Assembly: GCA_009809945.1 (NCBI GenBank)
Contig: WTPW01001163.1
Span: forward strand, 105,318 to 169,317
Direction of reading: 5' to 3'
DNA: 64,000 bases
DNA from: Gigaspora margarita
Lineage: Eukaryota > Glomeromycota > Glomeromycetes > Diversisporales > Gigasporaceae
Below, piece after piece: positions 33,443 to 43,889 of the stretch (positions are counted from its first letter, which is position 1; every line of letters starts with the position of its first letter). The notes under the pieces were generated by a model, which was given only the letters and a program-made list of their open reading frames with translations, was not told the origin of the DNA and made no database searches. The position numbers and the translations under genes are program-made.

Positions 33443-33598
33443 GCAATGTATATTTTGGTACTATTAATCATTTTTATAATTAATTTTCATTCGCATTCGT
33501 TTACAAACTATCAATTAAATTCCAAATTAAAGTTGTAACTTTCAATAAATTTATTAAATTTATTGTAAATAAAGCCTATTAATTTTATTTACTCATAG

Positions 33599-33710
33599 TA
33601 GAGATTGTACCCGTTGGGAAAACCTCTACCCGGTTACTATTAAATTACCCGGATATCCGGATAAATTACTATGTCACACAATTGCAAGTTCTACCCGGGT
33701 ACAATCACTA
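33599..33710. mobile_element. Tiny hAT-type element (TAGWGATTGTACCCG ends)
   Basis: The ends are TAGAGATTGTACCCG and, inverted, TAGTGATTGTACCCG. A perfect 8-bp duplication ACTCATAG lies at 33591-33598 and 33711-33718. The interior has ACCCGG words and a GATATCCGGATA palindrome. 112 bp. Confidence 0.85.
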
Positions 33711-33718
33711 ACTCATAG

Positions 33719-34011
33719 TCCATAAAAATAAATATTTGAATAATTAAATAAAACATTCTTAATCAATTAAGATATTGGATACACACGTGAAAAATTTTAC
33801 AGTATCATTGATTGAAAAATCGTACATTTCAAAATCTGCAAATTAAGAAGCTATTAAAATTTTCATTGCCTAAAAATCATATACATTATTATAAGCATAT
33901 TTATTTACCACAAATTTTTTTTGTTAATTATGGAAATGAATTAATTGGCTCAGAATGGTTTCCGAAATAAGCAGTTTACTTGTAAGTTTATTTTTAGAAT
34001 AAAATGACAAT
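33719..34011. other. Stretch downstream of kinase copy A
   Basis: AT-rich, probably containing the 3' untranslated region of the minus-strand kinase gene. No further gene. Confidence 0.35.
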
Positions 34012-34737
34012 TCAGTTTAATAATTTTTGAATAATTGTATCTGCGAATCTGAATGCTTTTAATATTGTTAATTCATTTTCGTTTTTTGCAACATTATGAT
34101 CTACTATATTATACCATCTCGATAACTTATCATATATATAAGATGCAGTTGGTCTATTAGAAGGAATAGCATCCATACATTGATTCGCTAATTGGATATA
34201 GCACTCAGGAGTGCCTTCTGCAAATTCAGGACGTAATCCTTTAAATATTTGAATAGCCAATGCTTCATCATGTTTAACGTCATAATAAGGCGGTCTTCCT
34301 GTAGACATTTCTGTCATTGTAATGCCGAAACTATAAATATCTGCAGCTGTTGTATGTGGTTGTTTATTTAACACTTCCGGGGCAACATAAGGTAAAACGT
34401 TGTAAATTTCATAATTTAAAACCGAAACTTCTTTTCCTTTAGATGATGTGATATAAGATATTCTCTCTCCATTAATATATTGATTTAGCAATATATTACC
34501 ATTATTATCTCCATGAATAAATTTTGCTTCGTGATATTTTTTTAAATTTTCTGATATATCGAAAACTTGCTTTAATTTACTTTTCCAATTAAAATTTGAT
34601 GATAGAAACTTGTGAAGACTTTTCTTATTTGGATATTTAAATACCATCAAATATTCATTATTAGTTGGATTTTGAGTTATTCCATACACTCCGAAATTAC
34701 TACCCGTTAATCTAAATTTTGCATAGTTTTTTTTAAA
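34012..34737 (-). CDS. Kinase C-lobe exon of copy A (pseudokinase)
   Basis: About 241 residues: hinge-like YGITQNPTNNEYLMVFKYPN, helix LKQVFDISENLKKYHEAKF, degenerate loop HGDNNGNILLNQ, then VLPYVAPEVL (APE), ADIYSFGITMTEMSTGRPPY (helix F), QLANQCMDAIPSNRPTASYI (helix H-I, the conserved Arg-Pro) and a C-terminal helix. Substrate-lobe structure is kept, while the catalytic Arg-Asp context and DFG are gone. It is alive as an open frame for over 670 bp, which may mean loss of catalysis preceded loss of the gene. Confidence 0.7.
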   Translation of the reverse strand, partial: FKKNYAKFRLTGSNFGVYGITQNPTNNEYLMVFKYPNKKSLHKFLSSNFNWKSKLKQVFDISENLKKYHEAKFIHGDNNGNILLNQYINGERISYITSSKGKEVSVLNYEIYNVLPYVAPEVLNKQPHTTAADIYSFGITMTEMSTGRPPYYDVKHDEALAIQIFKGLRPEFAEGTPECYIQLANQCMDAIPSNRPTASYIYDKLSRWYNIVDHNVAKNENELTILKAFRFADTIIQKLLN

Positions 34738-36442
34738 CTTGTTAAATAATTAAAATTTATAACGTTAATAATTTATCTATATTAAGTCATAATAAATCAT
34801 TTTAACTTACTTCTCTTAAAAAATTCCTTTGTGAGCCAGGTAATGTCTTAAGTGCAACTACACATGATGGTGCATGTGATTGTATATATTCCTCAGGTAC
34901 ACCTGAAACTACCCTTTTACCATCTAACCACGTTGCTGAAAACACTGAACCAACTCCCACTTTACCAATCTTTAATTGAATATTATTTAATCGGTTAAAA
35001 GGAATCCATTCTATTACATCTACGTATCCTGTAGCTTTAAGTTGAAATTCTTTAATGCAATTATCGATATCCTTATTTCCACTTGTCCATCCTTGAATTG
35101 CTTTCTGAGGATCACATGTTTGGCACCAGGCTTTTGATGTGTTATATCGACTGCAATTTGTGCATTTTCCATTATATTTATTTCTTTTATAATCAAAAAC
35201 TAATATATAATCGTTTGTTGCAGTGTCTTGAGTTAGTCCATATACTTTAAGTTTACTATTATCTATGAGATCTTTAAACTTATAAATAAATGGATTATAT
35301 TCTTAGATGTAATAATATTGTATGCAATAAATAATAAAATTATTTCTAACTTACTCTGCTCAAAAGATCTAATAAAGTTTGAGAACCACGTAATGTTTTA
35401 AGTAACACTTTACAAGATGGTATACGCGACTGTGTGTACATCTCTATTTCACCTATATATGAAACTGATCGTATACCATCTAACCAGATGGCTAAAAATC
35501 CATCACATGTCTTTTGAATCTTATTTAATCTATTGAAAGGGATCCATTCGATGATGTTCTCATATTCTGTAGCATTAAGCTGAAATTCTTTAATACAATC
35601 ATCGACAATTTTATTTCAACTTGACCACCCTTGTGTTGTTTTCTTAGGGTCACACGTTTGACACCAAGCTGATGATGTGTTATATCGATTGCAATATGTG
35701 CATTTTCCATTATATTTGTCTCTTTTGGAACCAAATTCATCGAGTACTAACATATACACATTTCTTACAGTATCTTTAGTTAGTCCATATATTTTAAATT
35801 CACTATTCTTTAATTGCATGAGATTTTTAAATTTAGATAATAAACGATAAATATACGTGTTATTAAATGAAGTAAAGCCGTATGTAATAAATAATAAAAT
35901 CACTTCTTTTAAAAAATCTAATGAAGTTGGAGAATCATGTAATATTTTAAGCTCCACTTTATATGATGATATACGTGACTGTATATATTCGCCATTCTCA
36001 CTTATATATGAAATTGATCGTATTCCGTCTAACCAGGTTGCAAAAATTTTATCATCAATCCTTTGAATATTAACCAATCTATTAAAAGGAATCCATTCTA
36101 TTATATCATCATATTTTTTAACTTTAAGTTGAAGTTCTTTGATACAATTATCGATATCTTTATTTCCACTTGTCCATCCTTGTATTGTCTTCTGAGGATC
36201 ACACGTCTGGCACCAAGCTGGCGATGTATTATGTCGGTTGCAATTTGTACATTTTCCGTTATACCAATGCCTTTTAAAACCAAATTCATCAAATACTAAC
36301 ATATATTCATCTGTTGCTGTGTCTTGAGTTAGTCCGTATACTTTAAGTTCACTATTCTTTTTTCGTACATAATCTATAAACTTATTATTTATAAATAAGA
36401 ATTAAAAATAAAGCAATATGCAGTGATAAAATACAATAATTA

Positions 36443-36607
36443 CAGTTGGTCCTCGTTAATACCAAAATCGTTGATATCAACCCCACGTAATATCAACCTA
36501 AACTTGTAAAAATAGAGTCCAGACAATATAAACTTTACCTTTTAGTTATCAACCCTCATATATATCAAAATAATTTTCAAATAGTTTGATATTAACGACG
36601 GTCCTTA
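36443..36607. mobile_element. Small element in intron 1 of kinase copy A (pogo-like)
   Basis: The ends are CAGTTGGTCCTCGTTAATA and, inverted, TTAAGGACCGTCGTTAATA. TA precedes the left end. The corresponding intron of copy B (near 50976) runs ATTACAGTTTTAAAAG without it, an empty site. CAGT...GGTCC ends and TA targeting suggest a pogo/Tc1-type MITE. About 165 bp; it does not touch the splice sites. Confidence 0.65.
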
Positions 36608-37014
36608 AAATATACTTACTTCTTTTAACAAATCGGATAAATTTGGTGAACCAATTAATGGGTTAAACTCCACTATGAATGACGGTATACGTGACTGTAT
36701 ATATTCATCTTCGTAATTTATATATCGTACACCATCTAACCAGGTTGCTAAAAATCTATTGCCATTCTTTTGAATATTATTTAATCTATTAAAAGGAATC
36801 CATTCGATTACATCTTCGTATTCTGTAGAAATGAGCTGAAATTCTTTGATGCAATCATCGACATCCTTATTTCCACTTGTCCATCCTTGTGTTGTTTTTT
36901 GAGGGTCGCACGTTTGACACCAAGCTGGTGATGTATTATATCGGTTACAATTTGCACATTTTCCATAATTTTCGTCTCTTTTGTAACCAAACTCATCGAC
37001 CATAATTTTGATTT

Positions 37015-37080
37015 AATGTGTTACAGTAAAGTATTTTTTATACGTATGAAGTATGTAACACAATACGCCATTACCGTTGT
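37015..37080 (-). promoter_or_regulatory. Conserved upstream block of kinase copy A
   Basis: TTTATACGTATGAAGTATGTAACACAA, given here only as its core ACGTATGAAGTATGTAACAC, lies just upstream of the start and recurs at the same place before copy B (51970-51995), followed in both by CGCCATWACCGTT. Conservation beside two diverged genes suggests a shared promoter or 5' untranslated element. Confidence 0.45.
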
Positions 37081-37985
37081 TACCCCTGCCGATTGTACCC
37101 CTGTTGAAATTGCGGTTAATCATAGGTCACGGGGATTGTTGTATGGCTTTTAAGGCCATATCAAAACGAAAGGGATATATGGTTGATGCGGGTGAAATGG
37201 CATAAATGGGATATAAGGCATAACGGGCATCTATGACATTAGTGCCATATACTTTTATTAATGAACATTTTATTATATATACAGGCGATACTCGCTCCAT
37301 TTTGTAGGCATGCTTGCCATTGCATTTTTATTATAATTCATAGAGGAACACTTTACTTGATTCTAAATTACAACGCGCTCTCTTTCATATTACTGAGTCA
37401 TTAAACATAAACTTCTCGCTTATTTATTTACTAAATACTATAATAAACCATTACAAGTTTCGTGTTCCTGTGCTCACGTGACCCTGTAATCAATTGCTCG
37501 TAACCTCAATTTCCAAGAGGTATAAAGGATAACACCGTTAGCACCGTCATGCTTCAATGATAGTTGTAACTAGTTACGATATAAGCTTTAGTTATTTAAA
37601 GCTTAAGCCGTAACATGATTAGGACGATTCGCCTGCATCACTAGTCATAACCAAAACCTTGTTTAATTATGCAGTACTTTTTATAGCGATAATGGTTTTA
37701 ATCAAATAAAGTTTTTTATTCGATCTATTACTCGATAAATTACTCGATTAATCGATGGAATAATTATTCAAGTATATTATTTGGGTAAATATCTACGGCA
37801 ATTTGATAAGTGTTAAATCCAGAATAATTTTCAAACCTTGTAGATAATAATGTAATTATGATCTTATTCTTTTTACTGTGTGTTAATCCCAATTCACTTT
37901 TAAAAATCAGGCTAATGAGGCACTGGTAACAAAACATGAAATTGTGCTGTGATTTATTATAGTTGTAGCACAAAATGACATTCGA
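37081..37985. other. GC-richer intergenic stretch, no gene seen
   Basis: From 37080 to about 37650 the base composition is clearly less AT-rich than its surroundings, with unique-looking sequence and no repeats. No open frame over 60 codons is convincing; a minus-strand frame at 37764-37973 has no support. It may hold the regulatory region of kinase copy A. Confidence 0.35.
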
Positions 37986-38027
37986 TAATATTTTAGAATC
38001 AATTATAATGATATTACGTAACAGTTC

Positions 38028-38600
38028 TTAAAACTCCTAACGCCTTGATGATTTATCGAAAATTGTTGTTTAAACTGCTCGTACTGGTGGTTATAACTTG
38101 CCAATGGATACTATCTCCTCAATGGTATCTCAATCATGGGAATAAGAACGTGAAGATGACAATCGCAAAAGATGGATTCAATTATCATAATGAATTCTTT
38201 CCTAAAACAAAATTTCAGCGCAAGAAAGACCAATGGTGAATTATTGTATCTGATAAACTTCTACTCGCAAAGTTCAAAATCTTAAAATCTTAAACCTAGA
38301 GATCTGACTATAAATCCATAAAGCATCATCAATTTGAATCAACCAAATCTAAACTCCAAGTAAATCTTGATAAATCTTGATAATTTAAGTGATATCAATA
38401 TGAATTTACCAATTTTTGTCCTTGGTTTATTCACCAATGCGCGACTTTTTTTTTTAGCAATCAAAATATATATTCGAGCCCTGATTTATCAATAACTTCT
38501 AGTGTCAACATTTCACCTAGTTCAAATGATTTGATTTATCCATTCAAGCAGATGAACAAGTTAATGATGATACTTTGTTAATAAAAATCAGTCTCCTCTT
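38028..38600 (+). pseudogene. HMG-box (MATA-type) gene remnant, copy A
   Basis: The plus strand reads KTPNALMIYRKL (start of an HMG box, which binds and bends DNA). After frame changes it shows FNYHNEFFPKTKFQRKKDQW (end of the box), and later DLSITS- and SPSSN-like tail words. Homologous to 55914-56480, with the C-terminal tail partly lost. Frameshifts within the box and a missing N-terminus make it a pseudogene. HMG-box genes of this type are numerous in Rhizophagus and related to fungal MAT-HMG proteins. Confidence 0.65.
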
Positions 38601-38627
38601 GCTATTTATAATAGCAAATATGGATTT

Positions 38628-38687
38628 TTTAGAGCGCCACACGCGCCTCAGATGCATTTTGCATCTTGAGATAGTCTAAAAAAAAAA
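38628..38687. mobile_element. 60-bp insertion with 10-bp duplication
   Basis: ATATGGATTT occurs on both sides (38618-38627 and 38688-38697), and the homologous sequence at 56513-56525 lacks the insert. The insert begins TTTAGAGCGCCACACGCG, contains the hairpin GATGCATTTTGCATC and ends TCTAAAAAAAAAAA. The ends TTTTTTAGA/TCTAAAAAA are inverted. It is either a miniature DNA element or a short retroposed RNA. Confidence 0.55.
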
Positions 38688-38699
38688 ATATGGATTTGG

Positions 38700-39228
38700 A
38701 ATTTAAATTTCTCTAATACAAATTTATAATTCACATGAAATCTTTGACATGCAGAATGCTTGCATTTTAGAAAACTTCATAATTTCTAATGGCCAATTTT
38801 CTTTCGCATCTAATTTGCTAAATACAACAATAAATCAACAATGCATTAATTGCTAATGAAATTGGGGTTTAATTGTCCTGTCTAAAAAAATCATTTTAGG
38901 ATACATTAATATTTATAAATTTAACATATATATGTAGATTAAGCCTTATGAATACTAGTTTTATTAGATTTATGCACCATATCACTATGCATCTTATGAA
39001 GTATTACAATATTTTAATCGTATAATAAAAATAATACATAAAATTTCACCCTGTTATGATCGTCCAATAGTCTTGTGAAATAAAACAAAGAAATTTTTCA
39101 AAAATCGCTTATATTTCAATATTTTTGCTTATGAAACCACTCTTTGGTTCTAACAAAAAAGATTCCTTGTTCAATTTTACATCTGATTCCTTCTACCCCT
39201 AACCTGCCAATATCCAAAGTTAAGTTTG

Positions 39229-39271
<43 letters not shown>

Positions 39272-39527
39272 TGAGGAGGCGATGAATAAATTATTTCTAA
39301 TGTTTATATATGTTTATAATATAAAATAAGTCTTTTACAAGAAAGTTAACGGATCTTACTATGACTTAATATCATATGTTTGATATATGCTATTTATATT
39401 TTTAAAGAAATCAAAGTTTCTGTAAAGTAACAAATCTAATTTTTAAATTACATTTTACTTAAGCAATCTGAAATAAATATTTATTAAGAATAGTTGATAA
39501 TAAAATGAGAATGCCTGTTAGCTTAAC
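38700..39527. other. HMG flank and AT-rich stretch
   Basis: Up to about 38852 it still matches the sequence downstream of HMG copy B (56525-56692). Beyond that no gene; a T14/A29 homopolymer junction lies at 39227-39269. Confidence 0.4.
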
Positions 39528-40066
39528 CTATCAAGTAGTGTTACAAATTGTCAAAATTTTTTCAATCGATTAGTTGCTCAATTAGCTGGCTTAACCTATC
39601 AAGTAATGTTACAAATTGTTAAAATTTTTTCAATCGATTAGTTGCTCAATTAGTTGACAATTAGTTGTAATTAATCGATTAATCGATTAATCAATTAATT
39701 GTTAAGTTGCAACTAATCGATTAATCGATTAATCGATTAATTGTAAGTAGCAACTAATCGATTAATCGATTAATCGATTAATTGCAACTAATTCACTAAT
39801 TAATTTATTAATTTTTCAATCGATTAACAGTTAATTCTTTAATCAGGAAAAAAGAACTCTTTCCCGTAGATCACTAAACCAAATTCGGAGCTAAGGGAAA
39901 ACAACAAAAACATATAGGAAAATAAACAAAAACACTAATTATAGGCCTTGGGGCCTTTGCGACCACTGAAACAAGTATAGTTAAATAAATATTTGCCAAG
40001 ATAACTAAAAGAAAAGGAGATGATATATTCTCTACACCCCGTGTGTTCTCAAACTTCTTTTCAACA

Positions 40067-42240
40067 ATGGCTTCTGACCAACAGCTGCCAATGTTAACAA
40101 TGGAAGAGACCCAACAGCAGCCCATATTAGAGAGTATTCAAGCTAGTGTCCAAGAAGAGCTCACAACACAGACAGGCCATACTGCCAAAAGAGCAAAAAA
40201 CCACTATCAACCTCTCCCTACTTTTAACACCTTTACCCCACTCGACTCATCTATAGAATGGTCCAAAAGTGGTGAAAATAGCTTACTTCCAATAAATTTG
40301 TTTATGACATCATCGACACTATTGCAACAACAAACAACAACAAGCGTGGGAAATTTGATGATCATGCCGGAACCCGATCCAGTTCCCCTATTGCCAAATG
40401 TAGAAACAGTAGATCAAGTGATGACAATCAATGATATGCCCATTAATTCTGACCCAAACCCTTGGGCGGACCCATCCGAACAAATGGACTTACATACCCC
40501 AATCACTATTACAACCTCAACTATCGGCGATAATAGAAATACTATGGATATGGAGACTGAATCAAACGGTACTATTGAAGATGATGCCCCACCAAGGTTA
40601 TATAGTAGAGCAAGACAGAAAGAAATAAACTGCCTCCTAGACTGAAACAAACTGATGAGTGGTGCACCGCAACTCTTCGCGCAAGAAGAAAAAAATGAAC
40701 CAAGTCATTCGATGACCAAATCTGGGAATACGAATCAATTATAAAGGCTTTCAAATCTGAAGACATACTAGAAAAATTTCTTCAATATAAACTAGAAACG
40801 AAACCTGCTAACACTAACATCCCACACGCTATCAACCAAAAGCTCCAACATGTTGATATGGCATTCTTTAGAACCTTCACACGGGATAAAACTATAGCCC
40901 CAAACATCAACTAGAATTCGAGACCCTCTATAAAATGTCCTTAGAAAAATATCGACACCTCTATGATGTAAAATTTATTAACAAAACAAACAGACAACAA
41001 ATATACGAGAAACTACGAGCCAAGATTGCTATCGATTTCTTGTGCAATCTAGATTTCCTGCTCCTTAAGCCACACAAATGCATGAAATACATTTTTACTG
41101 CTTGAACTATGCAAAAATAGCAACCAAGCTAACCTTCGAAAAAACCTGCTCTTGCCTGTTTGATACACATGAAAAAGGATTACAACTACTTTCCAGTACA
41201 CCTCATTTAATTTATCCTGAATACCTTGTGGCAATACCTTTTAGGCTGCCAATTGAAAACAGATGAAATACCAGAACCCTAGAGAATGCACTTAGAAAAG
41301 TGTATAAATTTGAAAAGTTACCAGACAAATATTTCGAAAACCCTATCATGGCTTTACCAGAATCAGTAGATAACCTACACCCTTCAATACAAAAATCATT
41401 CACAATAACAGATCCAGCTGAACTGGCACACTTGGGAGAATACTGACAAAAACTAAAAGGCTTATACAGTTTTGATAGAATCCCCCAAGCTATTTCTCAC
41501 TACCACCAGAAAAAGTAAAACTACTTAGTACACCTCAAGCCCTGAACTCAGCAGTTAGACATCTATTCTCCTGTGCACCAAAAGATAGTTCTGAACTGCG
41601 TGACCTTGTTAGAACCTTACGTGATCATTACATGTTTAGACGATTGCCAAATAATTATTTTAAACCAAGACCCAAGCTCCCAGATAAACCCCAAGAAATC
41701 AAAATAAAAATAACATATATATTTCCAATTACAAGTGATGAACTGGCCAAAGAATTTATCGCGAAGATAACAGAAACCTATTGCTTTAATATACCCTTTC
41801 TTACACAATATATGACGGCTAATCCCACTAATATGCCTAATCTTCCCCTTGATTATACTGAGGTAAAAAAAGTTAACTTAACGATACCAATCAAGACCCT
41901 GAGAAGCTTAGTAGCAACAGTTAGGGCCCTGCGAGAGCACTACTTCTTTTACTGACTCCCAGAGGACTGAATTGAGATTGAAACCAACAAAGAAACAGAT
42001 AACAGACCAAATCTACCCATGAACCGAGAAGAAGCAAACTCAGTCATTAGACAAATACCAGCCTGTAGTCACTTGACAATTCCAATCAAAATATACAAGA
42101 ACATCACCCCTACGATCGACCTTCTTAGAACACACTTCTGATTCTGTAGCTTCCCAACTAACTTCATTGAGGTACCAGACTTACCATGGCCTTCCTGGAA
42201 CATCGTCGCTAATTACGCACCTACCCAATGATGAATACAA
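40067..42240 (+). pseudogene. LINE ORF1 region
   Basis: It starts MASDQQLPMLTMEETQQQ (the ATG at 40067 is preferred to an upstream GTG) and opens with a Gln/Ser/Thr-rich, probably disordered segment. After a frame change at about 40640 it becomes structured: DEWCTATLRARRKK, SFDDQIWEYESIIKAFKSED. A motif LR-x-x-Y-x-F-x-x-LP-x-x-Y/F-x-E then recurs about five times (near 41290, 41455, 41610, 41930 and 42125). No zinc knuckle or RRM is obvious. ORF1 proteins coat LINE RNA. Most breaks are TGA codons at Trp-like positions. Confidence 0.6.
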
Positions 42241-42359
42241 CGCAAAAAGAAGGAGACAATCAGTCTCACACATATACTAACACTAATTTATCAAATAACA
42301 ACTCACCTAATACAACTCCCGCAACTACTTCACCTGTATCAGAACACATGACCCTCCCT

Positions 42360-43871
42360 AATTTAGATCTGTGAAACAGACTAAATCTGGCAACCCATAA
42401 CATTAGAGGACTAAACCAAATTAGCAAATTGGCTGACTGGATCAAATTCTGCTTAGAAGCCAACTTGCATATAATTGCCTTAACAGGACCCCGAAATATA
42501 CATAGATAGGTCAGGTTAATTATAGGGTTACTAAAAAAGGAAAGATCTGCAGAAAAAACTTCAAAAATAAGCAAAAAAATTACTATAAATGGAAAAGATC
42601 TGCATAAAAAACCTCAAAAATAAGCAAACTCATACCTAACCTATCTATGTATATTTCGGGGTCCTACCTTAACGGAAACCAAACTCTCAGCCACAAGAGA
42701 TCTTGCATTTATGAACCCAAGATACTACATATACATCTCTAATTTTGAAAAATATAAAGATGACCAGAGAGACACTAGTTTAGGCACTGCTCTGATAGTA
42801 TGCAATCAGTTACAGCTCTATATCCATAACATACAAACTTGCTCAGGAACAACTATATGTGTGGACTTTTTCTTCCCTAATAACAACAAGACAAGAATAA
42901 TCTCACTATACCTCCCACACAATCATGATAAATTAAACAAAAAAACACAAAAAAAAGCTTTTGAATGGTATATGCAAGCTAAAAACAACAACTGGAACAC
43001 CCTGGTAATGGGTGACTTCAACGCTGACCAAAAACGCAAAAAATACATTCCACTCTTCACCAACCTAGAGACAGCAAATGCACATAGTATGCTAAAATTT
43101 CACAGTATTACAACCCCCACTTGGACTGGTCCGACGACTACTAGTCAAATAGATGACATTTGGTGCAACACAGATTTGATTTTAGAACTTGACCCACCCT
43201 TGGTTAATGTTGCAACATATATCACAGGAAGCGACCATGCTATAATATCTACAACTTGGCACATGGAAATTAAAAAGACTGCACCCTCACCAAGAAACAA
43301 AAAATGTAAACAGAAGGTATACCAATATGAAAAAATGGATGAGAAAAGTTGGACAGTATTTACGAAAACAGTTTTGAACATTTTTCAAAAAGCAAAACCA
43401 AAGGAAGAATCACAAACCATTCAAGATCTGAATAAAAAATGGAACTGGTGGACAGCGGAAATCAAAGCAGCGATGAACAAAAAAATACCATATATATTTA
43501 GAACATACAAGCCTTTTCATGCTATCTCACTTGTGGTGACCAAGCTTAATACAGCCCTTAAAATAATGAACAAAACTTTGCGAATGATTACTACGCAACC
43601 CTTACCCCAATATACGATAATTAGCAAAAACCTTAAAAGAGTAAGCAAATTGACCGGAATGGAGACTACCCCATTTGTGAACCCTACAGAGAACAAGGAA
43701 TACATTATACAAATGATCAAAAAACTGAAACATATCAAACACACAATTTGGACTGCACATAACCAAGAACTGAGATTGCAACAGAGTACTCAGATAGAAT
43801 TCTATCTAAATAGAAGATACTATAATATGAAACATAATACTAGTCGAATGTTGGACAGTATATTAAAATGA
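42360..43871 (+). pseudogene. LINE ORF2, APE-type endonuclease
   Basis: The endonuclease opens with LNLATHNIRGLNQISKLADW (Asn motif), then LHIIALT, a later 181-bp insertion, and ETKLSATRDLA (catalytic Glu). From 42711 one long frame of 386 residues gives SLGTALIVCN, TRIISLYLPH, NTLVMGDFNADQ (the D-x-N motif), TPTWTGP, IDDIWCN and GSDHAIISTTW (catalytic Asp-His). It nicks target DNA to prime reverse transcription. The frame ends at a TGA before HKNPIKMEKV, which continues in the same frame. Confidence 0.85.
42485..42665. mobile_element. Inverted-repeat element inside the LINE endonuclease
   Basis: The ends AGGACCCCGAAATATACATA and its inverse match for about 27 bp. The flanks GCCTTAAC and ACCTTAAC (42477-42484 and 42666-42673) match at 7 of 8. 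It splits the codons of ALT|ETKL, the endonuclease Glu motif. Two near copies of GGAAAGATCTGC and AAAAACCTCAAAAATAAGCAAA lie inside. Younger than the LINE. Confidence 0.8.
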
Positions 43872-43889
43872 CATAAGAACCCTATAAAG

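Larger units (their letters stand above)
34012..37003 (-). pseudogene. Kinase gene copy A: repeated zinc-ribbon exons plus degenerate kinase lobe
   Basis: Exons by splice signals: 37003-36620, 36380-35904, 35831-35355, 35278-34811 and 34737-34012. Exons 1-4 each encode one module: a ribbon (C-x2-C-x8..WC-x2-C), GWTSGN, an IEWIPFNRL linker and a partial kinase N-lobe (ATWLDG, then VELK/VALK). Each exon starts with Phe and ends with Glu/Arg in phase 0. Exon 3 has one in-frame TGA (WSS-stop-NK). The exon 2/3 intron has lost its AG but stays open for 24 codons. The last exon has HGDNNGN for HRD-x-N and SSKG for DFG, so phosphotransfer is unlikely. It is homologous to copy B at 48461-51933 but one module shorter. 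Confidence 0.75.

Noticed and set aside
39144-39329. 61-residue frame with a poly-Phe/poly-Lys centre
   Set aside because: It is produced by the T14/A29 homopolymer junction.
40043-40066. Upstream GTG start for LINE ORF1
   Set aside because: An ATG at 40067 in the same frame opens the recognisable Gln-rich start; GTG initiation has no support in a fungal LINE.
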